Shown here: positions 26,581 through 37,129 of the stretch, piece by piece
How the letters are laid out: every line of letters starts with the position of its first letter
Numbering within the stretch: position 1 is the stretch's first letter
Made by a program: the position numbers and the translations under genes
Notes under the pieces: generated by a model
What the model was told of the DNA's origin: nothing
What the model saw: only the letters and a program-made list of their open reading frames with translations
Database searches by the model: none
Assembly (NCBI GenBank): GCA_032718475.1
Contig: JAUCBJ010003825.1
Coordinates: forward strand, 1-39,553
Length of the DNA stretch: 39,553 bases
Reading direction: 5' to 3'
Source of the DNA: Nemertoderma westbladi
Lineage: Eukaryota > Xenacoelomorpha > Nemertodermatida > Nemertodermatidae

Positions 26581-28744
26581 ACCTTACCCCTCACTTCAGT
26601 TACCCTTCATGTTCAACTATTATTTGATGCTTAGTTTTTTGTGTAAATTACTGCCCTTTTGATTTTCTTGCAATGATTCGCTAATTTGCAATTTCTGTTG
26701 ATTCTTGTTTGTGTTTCTCAATCAATCCCAACGATTACTGTTAATTACAAATTGGAACTATGATTTCTACCCTTTAGTAAATGGTTCTATGTGATTCCTT
26801 TCGACACAATAATCCTACGGGATTTCTTAGACTGTCAGACTTTGAGATTTGCATGTGCCGCTACGGTAGCTATTCATTCTGATGGAGGGCTAGGTTACCG
26901 GTAAGCGCGGCGGGCGCATTGGGGGGTTAGCGATGAAGGGGGTGCGGAGGATTCAAAGGCGAGCAACATTGGTGGGAGTACTATTGCGGGTGCAAGTTTG
27001 TGGCGTAGAGTGGGTCAGGTGCGCCGGTGCAGAAATTAGGGGCTGATGATCCAGATTTTGTCTCTATTTTGTAGTATTAGTGGGACAGGAATTGGGTTAG
27101 TTAGGAAGCCTAGATGTAGCCGGGAGAGACCTGCGTGCTTTACGTTGCGAATTGCTATCTGACTGTTGATTGTGAATTGTGCGTTAAGAACTAAAATTGG
27201 TAAGTATAAACTATAGATTGTTACGCTGGTTGGTGTGTTACTAAAGTGTGCCTAATAAATCACGAATGCTTGGATAGGCGCTCTTTTCCCTTTGATTGAT
27301 TTCTATTTCTTAGTTTACTGTAATTAATTACTGATTAGGTCGAAAATAATACGGTATTTTAGACTGTTGCTAGTGTGACCCGTTGCGTAATAAATTAGAA
27401 TTACGCACTCTGGAATACTTAGTAATTAGTACGCCGTTACATATCTGTGACTGTAATTAATTAGTAAAATTAAGAATTTGTACGCAGCATAGCGGAGGGT
27501 AGTTAAGGTAATAATTTAGAGTACCGTACACTATTCACGCTGGGTGGTTATTTGAATTAGCGGACAATAATTCACATCGTAGTATACAGTATATAGCGCG
27601 CATTAGTAAATTGCTGGTCTAAAGCCAGCCGCAGGTAAGTTTGAGTCCCGAAATAAACACTGTACCGATTTTTGATTATTTAAATACTCTCACATTCACA
27701 CATTCTGTTAGGGAACCCCAGTCTTTGGGATTAGATGCGATTGGATGCGATTAGATTAGATTAGAAAGGATGTAATTATTAACGCGTTTTAGCAGCTAGA
27801 TTAGGTCGTAAGAATATACTCTGAGTGTAAAGTCTCTCACACTCGTTTTAAGTCAGCTTAGGGAGCCGATTCGGGTTATTGTTTTGGTTATTCCCGCGTG
27901 GCTCATATATTCGAACAGTTAGCTCTCTATCGGGTAATCGGCAGAGAAAGGAACAAGAAATTAGCAGGAGCCGTAGAAAATTAGTAAAATATATTAGCGG
28001 ACAGCAGGTTAGCGCCATCCAACGGTGAGTAGCGGTATGTTAGATAACCGCTTAGTTGTTTTATACCATCTGGAGATACATGGCAAGACGGAGCTTCTGA
28101 GCTTGGGGTTCGTGTGGGTCTGCGGGTTCGGTTTGCAATCAGCGAAAAGACTGAAACTTTGGACGCGGACGTGGAATCTCACAGCAAACAAGGTTAGTTG
28201 TTCTGTTGGCACCATTGTGTTTGTGGAAGCAGTAAAAAATTATCGGTTGTTTAACTGCGAAGTTGAACTCAATTTATTAGTTAGGATAGTTAGGTTTAGC
28301 CGACCATGGATTTTTGAATCGCTCGAGTTAGAGAGAGAGAGAGAGTCGTAACCCGAAGATGTAGCCACGCGCTAGTGGATACATATAATATTTGAAATTA
28401 AAATTGCGTTGATTAGAGTTATATATGTAAATTTAGAAATATTTGGGTGGCAAGTTTATTTTGAATATTTTGTATTAGATTCAAAAAATTATTTGTGTCA
28501 TACCGGACTGGTATTTAAATACTATATAATAGAGCTATAGAATAATATTTTGTTTAAATATTGTACTGGTATTTGCTAAAATTAGACCCTATTAAATTCA
28601 CAATATTGCATTGCGAATTTATTTGACATTTTGGACCAACTAATTATTTGACAATAATTTAATCGTATTTTCGATTAAATTATATATATATATATATCTC
28701 GAATATTTGCGAGATTTTGCTGGAAGGCAAATACTATTTAGACT

Positions 28745-29437
28745 ATGAGTGTCTCAGAGAAGGAGGCACTAGAGGACAGCTATGAGACGGCGGCAGGACC
28801 GCCGACTGACGATAGCGTTAATATTATTGTTGACGACAATGCCGACTATGACGACGCAGCGAGCGAAGCTGACGTAAGTGAACAGGAGGACGAGACAGTA
28901 ACCAGTGAGGAAGAGCAAGCAGAGGTAATAGTATTAGGATCCCCTACCGCTACTGTAAGGAAGGATTGTACAGCAACCCGGCCAGAGGTGAGTGATAGGG
29001 AGGGTAGTGTAGCAGAAGCGAGAGCCCGGAGCCCGGTTTCCAGACCTGTGGGTATGGTAAGTGCCGTGGTCCCAGCGGCTGTAAGGAGTACCCGTAGTTC
29101 CCGAAATAATCCTTCAAGTCCACCGAGTGTGAGTCAGGTAAGCGAAAGAGAACTTGACATCGCGATAAAGAAGAAACTTCATGCGCATGCCGGACATATA
29201 ACCCGGACGGCGGACAAGGTAAGGAAGATGTTAGCCGACTCAGTGAACATTGGACGGGAAGGGTTAGTAGAGATTAGAAAAGGATACAACTCAGCGTTAT
29301 TCAAACAGACGGAGGAGCTTGCAGTCCTGGCAAAGAAGGCAGTAGAGTCTCAGTCGAGCGACATGGCGACGAGGATTTATGATAGGGTTTTAGCAGCCTT
29401 GTTGGAGCACCGCGCGTTATCGGAGCGATTTCGATGA
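28745..29437 (+). pseudogene. BEL gag N-terminal part
   Basis: Open frame of 230 codons from ATG at 28745. It is a very acidic, Ser-rich first half (many D and E to about residue 75), a Ser/Arg/Pro-rich middle, then a helical basic part (DKVRKMLADSVNIGREGLVE). The TGA at 29435-29437 is in the same frame as the next open segment, with no other stop between them, so this is the beginning of the same polyprotein, cut by one nonsense codon. CGA to TGA is a simple explanation. Confidence 0.65.
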
Positions 29438-32400
29438 GTTAGGACGGAGAACTGGCTGCTATGGGCATCACAAGCGCAGGCGACTCAGGTGAGTGACACA
29501 GAGTCAAGAAACTTAGTGGAGCGGGAAGAGACTCAGGATAAAGAAGAGCGCCGTTATCAGAGGGAAGTTACCAGCTGGCTGATGCAGAGTGGAGTGGTGG
29601 TACCTGGCCAGGTGCTACCAACGATGGACAACATCCAACAGAGAACGTTAACTCCACCCGACAACGCATCCAGAGACAGTGGCGATTCCCAGGTTAGTCA
29701 CGCGCGAGGGAAGATTATATGTGCTAGATCCCTTGTTTCTCACAACTCGGCGGAGGAGAGAAGACACCGACTGGACGAAGAACAGGCGGAAGTTTTGCGT
29801 GCATCGGAAGCACGGAAGGAAGCCGAGCGGGAACGGGAGCAAACACGTAAGTTGGAAGCGGAGCTACGAGAGTTGGAGGACATAAGTAAGCGCGAACGAG
29901 CGGAATGCGAGCAAAAGGAGCGCGAGCTTCAAGCCGAACGCGAGCGCAAGGAACGCGAGCTTCAAGCCGAATGCGACGGCAAGGAACTCGAGCTTCAAGC
30001 CGAACGTGAGCGCAAGGAACTCGAGTGGGAACAGAAGGAACGCGAGCTTCAACTCGAACGCGAGCGCAAGGAACGCGAACTCCAGATCGAGAAAAGGAGA
30101 CGCGCGTTGTATGAAGAAAAGGAGGGTGTGGAAGAAGAGAGTGCAGCGAGACGAGCGAGGGAAGAAGAAGAACGTAAACTGGGGCAGTTGGAAAGTGCGA
30201 GATTAAACCTAGAGAGCGAGGAACGGACTAGAAAGGCGAATGAAATCGCCGAGAAGGGGATGCGAATGATCGAAGAATGTGGGGCGAGTGTATGTACTGA
30301 GTTGCGAGAACTGTTCGCACTGCAGAAGGCCGAACAGGAAGCGAGAACTCCGACTATACGCGAGTCGACGACGACCAGAATTCCTATACCCGGTCCAGCT
30401 ATTACGAGTACTCGGATCGCTAAACCATTCTCTACATATCGCACGCCAGTTGGTATTAGTGCTTCACCCATCGCGCAGGATCCACGTCATTATCGCACTG
30501 CACCACTACACACTGAACGGAACAACGAAGAGTTTAGAGGAGAAACTCCGACGGGCCGAGTATTTGGCGAACCGAACCCGCGGGTTTGGAATACGCGGAC
30601 GGAGCGCCGACCCAGTTCGACGGAGAACTTCCGGGTTAAACCGGAAGAGGGATCATATGAGAGACAGCGGATTACTCAGATAGAGCCGTCTACACAACAG
30701 AACCCTAGCCAGGAATTTATTACGAGGGATGAGTTAAGTGCTAGTTTAGCGCAAGCTATATCGCCACACATCCAACCTATAACGGACATGCTTAGTAACC
30801 TGCAGTTAAAGGAAGCAGCCCAGGTAAGAAGTAATTCTAATCCTAGCAGGCCTGAGTTAGATAAAGTCCAACCTAGTCAACGAGTACGCATATCGGAGGC
30901 AACTATACCACATAGACCTCAGGTAAAGACGCCTGTCCCGACTATCCATAATCCCGATTTCGAAAATTCGGCCGAGCAGTTTATACAAGAAGCCTGGGTC
31001 AGGGCCTCGGCGCGCAAACCAACGCGAGCGCTAAGGACTGACACCGAATCAAGTGATGAAGAGGAAGACATGAGACGTCAGAAGTCCCGAAACTATAAGG
31101 AAAGAAGGACAGACGCGGAGCAGGTAAGTTTTAATCCCCGGGAAAGGACCAGACTTAACAACCCTGCGGAACTAAACCATTTGTTAACCCAGAACGATGC
31201 AACCCTTAGAGACATAGGTAAGTTTGCTGCTAGGCAAGGACTGCCGACGCAACAACCCCAGAAGTTTATGGGCAACCATAAGCATTGGAGGACGTTCAAA
31301 ACCTATGTCGACGAGCAGCTGACCAACAGCACCTTTACTCCCAACGAGAAGTTCAACTATTTGCTTCAAATGCTCCATCGAGAACCTAGAGCCATTGCTG
31401 ACAACTTCGTTGGCAATGAAAGAGCATTCGAGTTAGCAATGAAGACGCTTAGCAACATCTACGGGAATAAAACCAAGATGGCACAGTCGATAGTAGAAGA
31501 CTTGGGTAAGGGTGGAAGGATTACAACTCCGTTAGAGCTGTTGAACTTAGCGAACGCTATTTCGAACGCATTAGACATTTTGAGGACGGTGAATCTACCT
31601 CATCATGGTGATCACGCTGAAGTTTTGAAAAGCGTAATAAGATGTTTAAACATGCGTTACCGACAGAAATGGCGCAAATTAGAGAATAAGTTGGAGGGTC
31701 AAGGTAAGGTGTTGACACTTCAGCATATTCATGACATGATAGCCACAGACGCAGTCGCAGAGATGAAATCAAACTTCTCAGAGGAGAATATGAGAGAGTC
31801 TAAACCTGTTACCGGTAAGTCTATGGTAAGTTTTGATGATGACAGGACCACTGTGACATTTAACTCAGTAGACAAATATAATTCGAGTACCCCAGCCTTT
31901 AGATCAGACTCGCGAGTATGGTCAGGTGAGCGGTTAGATAGACCTAGGTTAAAGCAACAGGAGTTGCCGGATGGATTTGTAGGTTGCCAATTCTGCTTAC
32001 TGAAGGAGGTAAGATCTGACGACCATAAGTTAGATAGTTGCAGATGGTTCAAAGAATTAACTTCAGAACAGAGAAGAGTTCAAGTGCGGACGTTGGACAC
32101 CTGTTGGGCATGTCTTGCGCCAGGTCATGTACGGCAGCAGTGCCCGAACAGCAAGGACGGATGCATGGAATGCGGCAGACTACATCACAAGTTGCTATAT
32201 GCGGATTTCCACACCCCAACGGACCGTTACTTACAGCGAAATCCTCAAAGGAAGGGGAGCAGAGAACCCGTAACGATAAGAAGAAATACGTACACCGGCA
32301 TTCAGGACGATGGTTATCAACCAGGTTCGTCGGATGAGGATGGCGAGTCGAGCGCAAGAGAGGTGACCTGCCAAGGTTTCACCGCGGATAGTTCATCGAC

Positions 32401-32587
32401 CAGCGCGCGGATGTATTTATCATCGGCCATGTCGGAAATATTTAGCGTGATTCCGGTGAAATTTACTGGAGATAAGGGATCTAAGCGAATATATGTGATG
32501 TTGGACACTGCGTCCACATTATTGTATATCGACGAGGAAGTGCGAGAGCCGTTTCTAGCTTCCAGGACGCAGAGGAAATCCAAATAG
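29438..32587 (+). pseudogene. BEL gag (DUF1759-type) with zinc knuckles and protease start
   Basis: Same frame as the preceding segment, 1032 codons open from 29489. In order: a charged coiled coil with 11-residue repeats of the type RELQAERERKE (about 29900-30100), a disordered Pro/Thr/Arg part, a capsid-like region (QKFMGNHKHWRTFKTYVDEQ ... EKFNYLLQML, typical of DUF1759), a double zinc knuckle (CWACLAPGHVRQQC then CMECGRLHH), and the start of an aspartic protease with LDTAST at about 32504-32521. The frame then fails near 32550 and meets TAG at 32585. Confidence 0.88.
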
Positions 32588-32713
32588 AGTTGAAGTCTAA
32601 GCACGGGGTAGGAGATCTCAAGGGACACAGAATTTCGGTAGAGCTAGACTCCCTACTTCCGAGAGACCAACATACTCGACAAGAACGGAGAGCTTTGCCA
32701 TTGGACGGATTCA
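32551..32713 (+). pseudogene. BEL protease continuation in shifted frame
   Basis: From 32551 the sensible translation continues in another frame (IELKSKHGVGDLKGHRISVE ...), the usual strand after the protease active site. The change equals -1 and there is no clear slippery heptamer, so it looks like a mutation. The segment is cut at 32713 by the LINE; after the LINE the same frame continues at 34081. Confidence 0.7.
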
Positions 32714-34070
32714 CTACTACTACTACTACTAGGATCGGCATGCTGCATTGCAGCTGCATTTTTAAGAATGCTGTGCCGGCTTGTCAACAAAATTGCACCG
32801 CCACAACTCCCTATCACCCATGACATTTGCTAGATCATCCGCATCTTTAAGGCCAGTGTCCTTTAAGATGCGTCTCAAGAAAGTCATGGGCTGTCCACCA
32901 TGCTTATTCACTCCATGAGGCTGCCAAAGTACAAGATTATGCACTGGCTGGTCCTCACGGCGAAAGCAATGTCCTGCAAAGCGGAGGCGATTTTGTTCTA
33001 GTGTCAAGCTTGGGGGAACCAATGAGACACCTCCAATGTTATATAGTATATAGTATGATGTGTGCATTGTACTTGACACAATGTACCCGGCGTAGCATTC
33101 TTGTGAATGTGCCATCCAGAGATTTGGTGTCCTCAGCAGTTAGAGCCCAGCATGGACTCCCGTAGAGGAGTACTGGAACTACTGCTGCTCTAAATAATCG
33201 GACCTTAAGTTTCCGATTAATTCTAGGTGACTTCCAAATCCTGGAAAGCCTATTCAAGGCTGCCCATGCCTTTCCCTTACGTATTTGAAGGTCCTCACCT
33301 GACTTCCGGATCCATGATCCCAGGTAACAGAAGTCGTCCACATGCTCAAGCATACCATCCTTTGAGCTTATGCTCATCCGATCAGAGACTTGCTGAGGAC
33401 TTTCAAAGTTAACTGTCAGAATTTTGGTCTTTCTGGAGTTAATAAAAAGACCAACACTAGAAGCAGCATGTTCTAATGAGCTGAGGAGCCGCTGGGCTCC
33501 CTCTAATGATTCTGAGAGTACTCCTAAGTCATCAGCAAAGTCTAGATCAGTTAGGTACTTGGCAGGATTTCCTCGACTTCTGGAGCCAGTAGGTGGAGTT
33601 ATCATCACCCCATCATCATTATGACGATCTAAGGACATGCGTAGAACATAGTCAACCACAATAATGAACAAGAATGGTGCAAGCGTGCCTCCTTGGAGTA
33701 CGCCCCATAACACTTCAAATGGTTCTGTGTCACCGTCAACAGTAGACACAAATGTTGTCGAACCATCGTATACTGATCTGATTGCTGCAATAATTTCATC
33801 AGGAATCCCATATAATGAAAGTATGCTGAACATACGTGAGCGAGAGACTGAATCAAAGGCCTTGAAGAAGTCAACAAAGATAACAGCCAGATGCCTGTCT
33901 TTCTTTTTTGATAACTCTTCAATTATCCTTCTAAGTGCCAAAATGGGCTCCATGGTCCCACGACCTTTACGGAACCCATTCTGATTTCCACGTAGCAGTC
34001 TCTCAATGGGATCCCTGATGCGATTTAATAGAATTCTATTGTATAGTTTTGCAGCAATCGAGATCAATCA
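32714..34070 (-). mobile_element. LINE inserted into the BEL element, 1357 bp, 5'-truncated
   Basis: Flanked by exact 10-bp direct repeats GACGGATTCA at 32704-32713 and 34071-34080. The 3' end is at 32714 with a CTA/TAG-triplet tail and the truncated 5' end at 34070, inside the reverse transcriptase gene. Removing the insert and one repeat restores BEL continuity in the same frame. This is the longest member of the LINE family in the window. Confidence 0.95.
32762..34067 (-). pseudogene. LINE reverse transcriptase, C-terminal part
   Basis: The minus strand from 34067 encodes about 340 residues: LLRGNQNGFRKGRGTMEPIL, FVDFFKAFDSVSR (catalytic Asp region), GVLQGGTLAPFLFI and the FADD box in TDLDFADDLGVLSE, the standard finger/palm motifs of non-LTR reverse transcriptases. 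The C-terminal segment follows (LLYGSPCWALTAEDTKSLDG; FAGHCFRREDQPVHNLVLW). Near 33050 a small local duplication (TATAGTATATAGTATGATG) shifts the frame, so the last ~100 residues lie in another frame ending at 32762. The 5' part, including any endonuclease, is absent. The clade (CR1, RTE or related) is not decided. Confidence 0.9.
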
Positions 34071-34080
34071 GACGGATTCA

Positions 34081-34919
34081 AGTGTCTAGCTATGAAGGGG
34101 TTCGGCAGGTAGTTAGGTAAGGTGCCACCGATGAGTCCCATAGCACAGGAGTATTTTGACAAACTCAGAGTACCCAGACACCAGGTAGGTTATAGGAATG
34201 TTTCTATGTTGATTGGTGCAGAACAGCTGATCGCACACCAGATATGGGAAACGAGACCAGCTGAGCCGCATGTAAATGGACCACATGCCCATAGGACTAT
34301 ATTAGGTTGGTATACACGAGTACCCATGTCTTATGAGTTTACAGGTGCCGACAAGCCAATAGATAGATACGATGAATTACAGCCTATAACTCAACCACCG
34401 TTAGTAGAACCACCAGACATAGACGAGTTTAGGAGAACCTGTATTGACCATTATAGTGACGTTAGCGAGTCGGACGAGGAGTTGATTCCCGATAATGTTA
34501 GGTTATCGGAACCACTCCACAATGACCGGACAGATAGTGAACCCGAGGACTACTGTTATCAGACCCGTGGGTCTGGTTCAGCGGTTCAGTCTACCTATTT
34601 GAGTAACGTTTTGACTTATACCGACATAGTGGAGGGTCAGGTGGCTAAATATCGAGACCTAGACATTTTCCAATACAGTGAGGAGGAGCTACAGAAGGAA
34701 TTGATACACCAGGACCTCGAGACAGGAGCCAGAACCGTCGAATGGCTGGATAGGGACGCAATGGAACCCGGTGGATATGACCTAGCCATGTCCACTGATG
34801 AGAAACGGTCGCTAGAGATGATGGAAGACACCATACGTCTGCTACCAACTGGACATTTTGAAGTTGGAATTTTGTGGCGTCGACAACCTGCTAATAGTTG
34901 GAGAACAACTACAGCTTAG
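34081..34919 (+). pseudogene. BEL region between protease and reverse transcriptase
   Basis: Continues the frame of 32551-32713 after the LINE. TAG at 34110-34112 interrupts it; from 34122 it is open for 265 codons. It contains VSMLIGAEQLIAHQIWETRP and HRTILGWYTRVP, the conserved A17-peptidase/RT linker of BEL/Pao proteins, then an acidic linker and GHFEVGILWRRQ, the start of the RT domain. The frame is lost near 34890. Confidence 0.82.
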
Positions 34920-35854
34920 CCTTGAAAAGATTGAACGGAGTAAGGGCTCGGTTGTTGAAGAATCCGGACATTAGGGAGAAGTATTGCGCTCAGATCAACA
35001 ACTATTTTGCCAAGGGATTTGCTGGGAAGGTAGAGGACCCTGACTTAGTGACAGACCAGACTTATTACCTCCCACACCACTATGTGACTCACCCTGACAA
35101 ACCTGACAAAGTCCGAGTAGTCAACGACTGCGCAGCAGTCTACAGAGGTATGTCCCTGAATTCAGAGATGATGGACGGACCCAACCTGAACAATTATTTG
35201 ATAGGAATACTGTTGCGTTTTAGACAGCGGCGATTCGCATTTACTTGTGACATCGAGGCGATGTTCCACCAGGTAAGAGCCTGTAAGGCAGACCAGGATA
35301 GCCTTCGATTTCTCTGGTTTGAGAATGAAGACCTATCCGGCCCAGTGGTTACATACCAAATGTATGTCAGGATATTTGGTGCCCGCGATAGTCTAAACGG
35401 CACGCTGTTTGTTCTAAAGAAAACGGCAACAGCCCAGATTGGTAAGTATCCAGTAGAAGTGATCGAGTCTATATTGAGAAACTTCTATATGGACGACGGA
35501 TTGGTGTCCAAGGACACAGCAGAGCAAGCCATAGAAGTAGCTCACGACCTACAGGAGTGCTTGGCTACAGGGGGATTTCCTCTGACTAAGTTCACCACTA
35601 ACTCGGAGGCCCTATTAGAGTCGTTCCCGGTGAAAGATCGCGGGAGCGGAGACATTGCATTGGGGGTAGAACCCATCCCCATGGCGCGAGTACTGGGACT
35701 CGCTTGGAACCCGAACACGGACAAGTTCCAGGTAAGAGTTAGATTTGAGCCCAGTAGTCCAGACAAAGTTTTGACAAAGAGAATTTGCTTATCGACATTA
35801 AGTAGACTATTTGACCCGATGAACTTTATCAGTCCGGTAATATTACAGGCATGA
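34890..35854 (+). pseudogene. BEL reverse transcriptase
   Basis: Open from about 34895 in the next frame, about 320 codons. Motifs: YLPHHYVTHPDKPDKVRVVN, FTCDIEAMFHQVRACKADQD (first catalytic Asp), MYVRIFGARDS, and the YMDD active site at 35486-35497 (NFYMDDGLVS). It ends at TGA 35852-35854 although RNase H follows in the same frame. The enzyme copies element RNA into DNA. Confidence 0.88.
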
Positions 35855-36508
35855 GCGTGCATGAGGAAAATTTGGTTGTCCGACTTAGAGTGGGACGAAC
35901 CAATATCTCCTATACATGCAAAGCAGTGGAGAGAGTGGGAAGCCGAGTTACATCTATTGAAAAACATAGATGTACCCCGTTCCTACTTTACGAATCAGCT
36001 GGTATTTCCAGCTGATCTCGAACTCCACCTATTCAGTGACGCAAGTGACACCGGCTTTGGTATGGTAGCCTACCTTCGCCGAGAGGTAAGTCAGGACAAG
36101 TTTGAGACAGCTTTTGTGACTTCTAGATCAAAGACAATGCCGGTCAAATACATGACTGTCCCTTGTGCAGAGTTACAGGCGGCAGTAGTTTCAGTTGAGG
36201 TAAGTAAGCAGATAATAGAGGAATTAGACACGATATTGACCTTATTTTATTGGACGGACGCATCCTTAGTGTTAGTATACATTGCGGCCGACAATATTGC
36301 ACTAAAGACATTTGTGGCCAACAGATGCGCTCAGATCGTCGATTTTTCGACGAAGGAACAATGGAGACATTGTCCGGGAGTGTTAAACCCGGCCGACATA
36401 ACTTCTAGAGGTGCAATGCCGGCGGAATTCTGTCAGGAAGAGTCGCAGGAGTTTTGGTTGCATGGACCTGATTTTCTAACGAGGACACAGGAACATTGGC
36501 CAGAGTGA
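35855..36508 (+). pseudogene. BEL RNase H and connection domain
   Basis: Same frame as the reverse transcriptase, open 35861-36508. It contains LWLSDLEWDEPI-type connection sequence, LELHLFSDASDTGFGMVAYL (RNase H first Asp), TVPCAELQAAVVSVEVSKQI (Glu) and FYWTDASLVLVYI (Asp), then HCPGVLNPADITSRG. Ends at TGA 36506-36508. Confidence 0.85.
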
Positions 36509-36687
36509 CTAAAGATAGTGACAATCCGATGCCAGAAGATGCAGAAGTCAAAGTGGAGAAAGTCTCTAAGTCAAAGTCTAAAGCCAAACTCAAGTCATTG
36601 GAGCGGCCTGAAGAGTCATTGGAGCGGCCTGTAGTCATTGGAGCGGCCCGGAGACCTGTCAGACCAACAGACTTACGTGACTACTAG
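36496..36687 (+). pseudogene. BEL linker after RNase H, shifted frame
   Basis: A charged, Lys/Glu/Ser-rich linker in a different frame from its neighbours. A short repeat, TCATTGGAGCGGCC, appears three times at 36594-36650; insertions or losses there may have moved the frame. Confidence 0.5.
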
Positions 36688-37129
36688 GTCAGGAAGGGTA
36701 AGTTATGACATAAAACCACCCTTACAGACTACCCGAGGGTCACAGTTGGTAAGTGACGGACAGAAAATGACCGACACAATGGAGCCTTTGGTTTCCAAAC
36801 CTGTGGGTTTGGATTCGAAACTTCCATTAGTTAGCGGACAACTGTTGCTGGCATTAGAGCCATGTAGTATTTATGACAAATTACTAAATTCGTCTGCCTC
36901 TTGGCTGACAATTTGTAAAAGAACTGCGTGGTTAAGCCGATACGTTTCGTACCTTTGTTTAAAACATTCGAAACATTTGGGAGAACAAATGAGCACTAAT
37001 ATTGAGCGAATTCAGAAATTGAAACAACCTCTGACAGAGGATGAGATTGATCAAGCGGAATTAAAGCATTTGAAGCATTATCAAATGTGTGCCTTCCCAA
37101 ATGAATTCCATCTATTATCGGCTCAATGA
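36638..37129 (+). pseudogene. BEL pre-integrase segment
   Basis: 163 codons in the RNase H frame. The second half, WLSRYVSYLCLKHSKHLGEQ followed by LTEDEIDQAELKHLKHYQM, is the helical segment that precedes integrase in BEL/Pao polyproteins. Ends at TGA 37127-37129, and the integrase continues in the same frame. Confidence 0.75.

Larger units (their letters stand above)
25970..28744 (+). other. Leader/5' flank of the BEL element
   Basis: No coding sequence recognised. It holds a 26-34-bp imperfect repeat (26004-26105), a TATA-plus-initiator candidate (26541-26580), two donor-like GGTAAG motifs (27199 and CAGGTAAGT at 27632) and a TA dinucleotide run just before the gag start (28680-28697). 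The 5' LTR should lie here, but no matching 3' LTR was found in the window to define its limits, and no primer-binding site was assigned. Confidence 0.5.

Noticed and set aside
26184-27660. Candidate 5' LTR of the BEL element
   Set aside because: TATA and initiator-like motifs are present, but no matching copy was found after the integrase gene, so no boundaries can be given.
30049-30471. 140-codon minus-strand open frame in BEL gag
   Set aside because: Ser/Leu-rich shadow of the charged coiled-coil coding sequence on the plus strand.
32541-32560. Programmed frameshift between gag and protease parts
   Set aside because: The shift is -1 but there is no clear X-XXY-YYZ slippery site or downstream stem by eye, and other lesions show the element is decayed.
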